Positions 61,028-64,000 of a DNA stretch of 64,000 nt are shown here, piece after piece (position 1 is the first letter of the stretch; the number at the start of each line of letters is the position of its first letter). A program made the translations under genes and the position numbers. The stretch is from Rhodohalobacter mucosus (GTDB lineage: Bacteria; Bacteroidota; Rhodothermia; Balneolales; Balneolaceae), in assembly GCF_003150675.1 (NCBI RefSeq), contig NZ_QGGB01000002.1, positions 372,001-436,000 of the forward strand, in the 5' to 3' direction. Under the pieces are notes generated by a model, which made no database searches, was not told where the DNA came from, and was given only the letters and a program-made list of their open reading frames with translations.

Positions 61028-64000
61028 TTAAAGGTCAACTTTAATGCTAAACAGAATTTTTCGCGACGTGGGATACGGGGTGATATCCACGCGTTGGTTG
61101 AGCGGGTCCCTCCCAGTTGCATTCACTTCAGGATCATAACCCGTATAGTCGGTGATCATCAGCAGGTTGGTTCCCGTTACGCCCAGGCGTACTCCCCTGA
61201 GTGTATTACCGGCAATCCTCTGGAGGGTCGGCGTGGGCACATTGTAAAAGAGAGAAGCCTCGCGAAGCTTGATGTAAGACGAATCCTCGAGATACGATAG
61301 CGTACCCCCTTCCCTTTCCACAACATTGTTGTTTTCATCAAAAAAGTCGGGCGAGTTGCCTCCGATATCGGTGAGCAGCTGAGACAGATTGATACCCTCT
61401 GACCCTTCTGCCCAATGAACCAAAAAGCCTGCGGTGAAATTGCCCAGAAAGTTGAAGTCATTGGAAAATGACATCTGGAAATCGGGCTGAAGGTCACCGA
61501 TGATTTCACGTTCTGCCTGACCCGGTACAAATCCGTAAATGCCGGTCGGTGAAACGCCCTCTTCAAGGCGAGTCGCGCCAAATGCGGGTGACGCATAAAA
61601 CGTATTGGTTTGAGCCGGAATAATCAGGTCAGTTATCTCGGTTTCATTAGTCCACCAAAGCACGGATGTATTCCATGTAAAGGTGTTGCTTCGGAACGGT
61701 ATGGCCGACAGGCCGATCTCCATTCCGATATTTTCCATTTCAGCTGCATTGGTGGTAATCTGATTCACGCCGGTAGCCGGAGATGGTACGAGAGGCAGAA
61801 TCAGGTCTTCAATAGCCTTATTGTAACGGGTGAATTCAAACCCAATGCGGCCATCAAACAGAGCCAGGTCAAACCCATACTCGATCTCTTTTGCCCGTTC
61901 AGGTTTCAGATCGGGGTCCACGTCCGTGCCCGGTGCCACCGCACCGCCCGTATCGCCGATATTGGTACCGTTCAGGCTTGAAAAGATGGCGCCGAAATTG
62001 GGCAGCCCGCCGGTCTCGCCATAGGCAACTCTCAGCTTGAACTGGTTAAACGCTTCCGCGGTCCAGAAATCGAAGTTGGTCAGGTTAGCCGCAAGCGATG
62101 CCTTGGGATAAAAATAGTACTCGCTTTCGTTCAGGTTGAGTGTCGATTTGTCCCATCGCCCGCCAAATGTGGCAATCAGCTTGTCGGAGAAGTTGATCTC
62201 TTCCTGTGCAAACAGTCCGAAATCCGTAATCTCCGTAAAGTTCTGGCTGGCAGATACCTGCGCCGCGTTACCCACATTGGTCTGTCCCGGCAGCAGGCCC
62301 TGTCCGCGGATCCTGTCCAGGTTGATGGATTGATCGAACCGGGTGGCACCGACCTGAGTTGAAAAGTCGAACCGCCCGAAATCCGTTTCGAGACCGGTAT
62401 TGACCAGAAGTACAGCCTGAAGGTTTGTATTGAGTACTTCCTGCGTGGTATGAATTACATCACCGGGGAAGTTGGCAGCCGTTCGCTGAAACTGCATAAA
62501 TTCCGGAAAGTAAATGATGGAGTTCGCATTGGTATAATCAAAACCGCCGTTGGCCGTGAAGCTGACCAGCGTGGAACCCTGCTGATACAGATCGGCAGTA
62601 AGATTCACCGACTGCAAATAGCGGTTCACCTTCTGATCATTGGTAGCGACTTCAATCAACCGCAATGGATTTTCTCCGAAGTAAGGAGAGTCATTATAGC
62701 TGCCGTCTTCATTTTGCCTGATTATATCGAAAGCATAATTGGGATGAAACGCCAGTGAATATCCGATCGAACCGCCGGTATTATTCTGATTACCGGTAAA
62801 GCCGCGCTCACTGTCGGTTCGAATAAAATTGGACGTGCTGCTGACCCGTATACTTTCAGTAATATTATGATCAATATTGGCACGGATGGAGTTTCTGTCA
62901 AAACCGGTGTTCTCAATAATTCCATCTTCGACATTGAAAGCACCTGATACAAAGAACCGGGTTTTTTCATTACCACCCGAAACATCAATCTGAGTATTGT
63001 TGATCAGTCCGTTGTTGCCATATATGTAATCTTCAAGATCAACCACATTCCCGGCCGCCTGTGCGTCACTGAGACGCTGTTTTTCAAGAGCTGCACGGGT
63101 TGGATTGGCTGCATAGTAGATGTCGATGCGCTCATCCGTCCATTCAGTGCGGCCCAGCAGATTTAATGCAGAGTTGAAACCCACATCCTGCTGAAAGCTG
63201 ACGCTGGTGCGTCCGGCACGGCCCTGTTTGGTGCGGATAATCACTACACCCGCATTGGCGCGCTGACCATAAATAGCCGCTGCTGATGGCCCCTTCAGCA
63301 CTTCAATACTTTCAATATCATCCGGATTGATGTCTGCAAGGCGGTTGGCGGTATCATCCTGTGTATTCCCGCCCGCACCGCTTACACTCGACCGGCCCGT
63401 TGTAAGGAATTCGTTGTTTACATACACACCGTCGATAATGTACAGCGGCTGTGATCCTCCGGCACCCAGGGTGGCCACACCCCTCAGCTGAACATTAAAA
63501 CCGCCGCCCGGTGCCCCGCTGTATGAGTTGATCTCCACGCCGGGAATCTTACCCCGAAGTGCATTATCAATCGTTTGCGGGTCGTTGTTTTGTGCAATCT
63601 GCTCAGCCGTTATGGAGGAGACGGAATTGGCCAGGTTCGATCGCTTTACCGTACTTGCAAGTCCAGTTACCACGAGCTCCTCCAGGTTGGCAACATCCTG
63701 ACTCATCTCCACATCCAGCGTTACAGTCTCTCCGTCGGAACCGGACACGTCAAGGTTTCGGGTTACGTAGCCTACAAAGGAGAAACGGAGTGTAGCAGTA
63801 CCTGCCGGAAGTTCCACGGAGTATTCTCCGTCAACATTGGTAGTTGTTCCTGCGTTGGTTGCCGGATCAAATATCGATACCCCAACAAGGGACTCTCCGG
63901 TCGCGGCGTCTGTTACCGTACCGGATACGGTAAACTGTGCTGCAGCAATCTGAGCGCTGAATATCAGCACCGCAAAGGCAGACAGTAATTTTAAATAATA
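61028..64000 (-). CDS. SusC/RagA-family TonB-linked outer membrane receptor (5' end beyond window)
   Basis: About 990 residues are visible. The frame stays open through 64000, where the visible start reads YYLKLLSAFAVLIFSAQ, so the true start lies outside; the GTG at 63970 is not it. It has an N-terminal carboxypeptidase D-like domain (SGTVTDAATGESLVGVSI), a plug domain (NLANSVSSITAEQIAQ, IRGV-like LRGVATLGAGG, VEVLKGPSAAAIYGQRA) and a barrel. With SusD it takes up an unknown nutrient; the TonB system at 10-12 kb could power it. Confidence 0.94.
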   Translation of the reverse strand, partial: YYLKLLSAFAVLIFSAQIAAAQFTVSGTVTDAATGESLVGVSIFDPATNAGTTTNVDGEYSVELPAGTATLRFSFVGYVTRNLDVSGSDGETVTLDVEMSQDVANLEELVVTGLASTVKRSNLANSVSSITAEQIAQNNDPQTIDNALRGKIPGVEINSYSGAPGGGFNVQLRGVATLGAGGSQPLYIIDGVYVNNEFLTTGRSSVSGAGGNTQDDTANRLADINPDDIESIEVLKGPSAAAIYGQRANAGVVIIRTKQGRAGRTSVSFQQDVGFNSALNLLGRTEWTDERIDIYYAANPTRAALEKQRLSDAQAAGNVVDLEDYIYGNNGLINNTQIDVSGGNEKTRFFVSGAFNVEDGIIENTGFDRNSIRANIDHNITESIRVSSTSNFIRTDSERGFTGNQNNTGGSIGYSLAFHPNYAFDIIRQNEDGSYNDSPYFGENPLRLIEVATNDQKVNRYLQSVNLTADLYQQGSTLVSFTANGGFDYTNANSIIYFPEFMQFQRTAANFPGDVIHTTQEVLNTNLQAVLLVNTGLETDFGRFDFSTQVGATRFDQSINLDRIRGQGLLPGQTNVGNAAQVSASQNFTEITDFGLFAQEEINFSDKLIATFGGRWDKSTLNLNESEYYFYPKASLAANLTNFDFWTAEAFNQFKLRVAYGETGGLPNFGAIFSSLNGTNIGDTGGAVAPGTDVDPDLKPERAKEIEYGFDLALFDGRIGFEFTRYNKAIEDLILPLVPSPATGVNQITTNAAEMENIGMEIGLSAIPFRSNTFTWNTSVLWWTNETEITDLIIPAQTNTFYASPAFGATRLEEGVSPTGIYGFVPGQAEREIIGDLQPDFQMSFSNDFNFLGNFTAGFLVHWAEGSEGINLSQLLTDIGGNSPDFFDENNNVVEREGGTLSYLEDSSYIKLREASLFYNVPTPTLQRIAGNTLRGVRLGVTGTNLLMITDYTGYDPEVNATGRDPLNQRVDITPYPTSRKILFSIKVDL

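Noticed and set aside
63970-63970. GTG as the start of SusC
   Set aside because: The signal peptide continues upstream in the same frame to the window edge.

Overview
This window looks like a chromosomal segment of a marine or halophilic member of the Balneolota/Rhodothermota branch near Bacteroidota. The evidence is a SusC/SusD pair, a secreted protease with a type IX secretion C-terminal tag, tandem MacB/FtsX permeases, HU-like/SPOR proteins, a TonB/ExbB/ExbD operon, and an Mrp ATPase without the usual cysteine pair. Genus-level placement is not possible by eye. No rRNA, tRNA, phage, transposase or CRISPR array was seen.

Layout. 1-3651 (-): tamA followed by the start of tamB (cut by the window edge). 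4038-5746 (+): SCO copper chaperone, PCu(A)C chaperone, methyltransferase. 5796-8876 (-): aldehyde dehydrogenase, alcohol dehydrogenase and DUF779, divergent from an AraC regulator (9048-9986). 10026-15563 (-): plug-less receptor-like barrel, HU, HU/SPOR fusion, ExbB, ExbD, TonB. 15687-22161 (-): cupin, gcvT, comB, ftsK, LolA-like, UPF0104. 22322-24797 (+): mrp, iodotyrosine-deiodinase-like flavoprotein, TlpA-like thioredoxin. 24994-45911: an accessory stretch with arylsulfotransferase, metalloprotease, TspO, RF3, fasciclin, aminotransferase V, DUF72, MgtC/DUF4010, sodium symporter, beta-lactamase-like hydrolase, PQQ sugar dehydrogenase and S9 peptidase. 45981-59299 (-): five paralogous MacB/FtsX permeases with one ATPase. 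59603-64000 (-): SusD and SusC (SusC runs off the right edge).

The most unusual signal is in the intergenic DNA from about 24.8 kb rightwards. Many gaps hold arrays of degenerate 7-base units kept in exact 7-nt register, usually as two arms that are inverted complements. Five arrays of 63-70 nt sit between the stop and start codons around the permease genes. In two places (32884-33519 and 37854-38364) inverted heptamer arrays bracket a gene for a four-helix-bundle protein of the 23S-rRNA intervening-sequence (S23) family. This suggests an IVS-like element living outside rRNA, with ORF-less relatives elsewhere. A second signal is a pair of sigma-54-type -24/-12 promoters, each with an upstream TGTnCG-N4-CGnACA dyad about 80 bp away. 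They lie in front of the first permease gene (59299) and the separately transcribed last permease (48407), so one enhancer-binding protein could control the cluster. No sigma-54 activator is encoded in this window.
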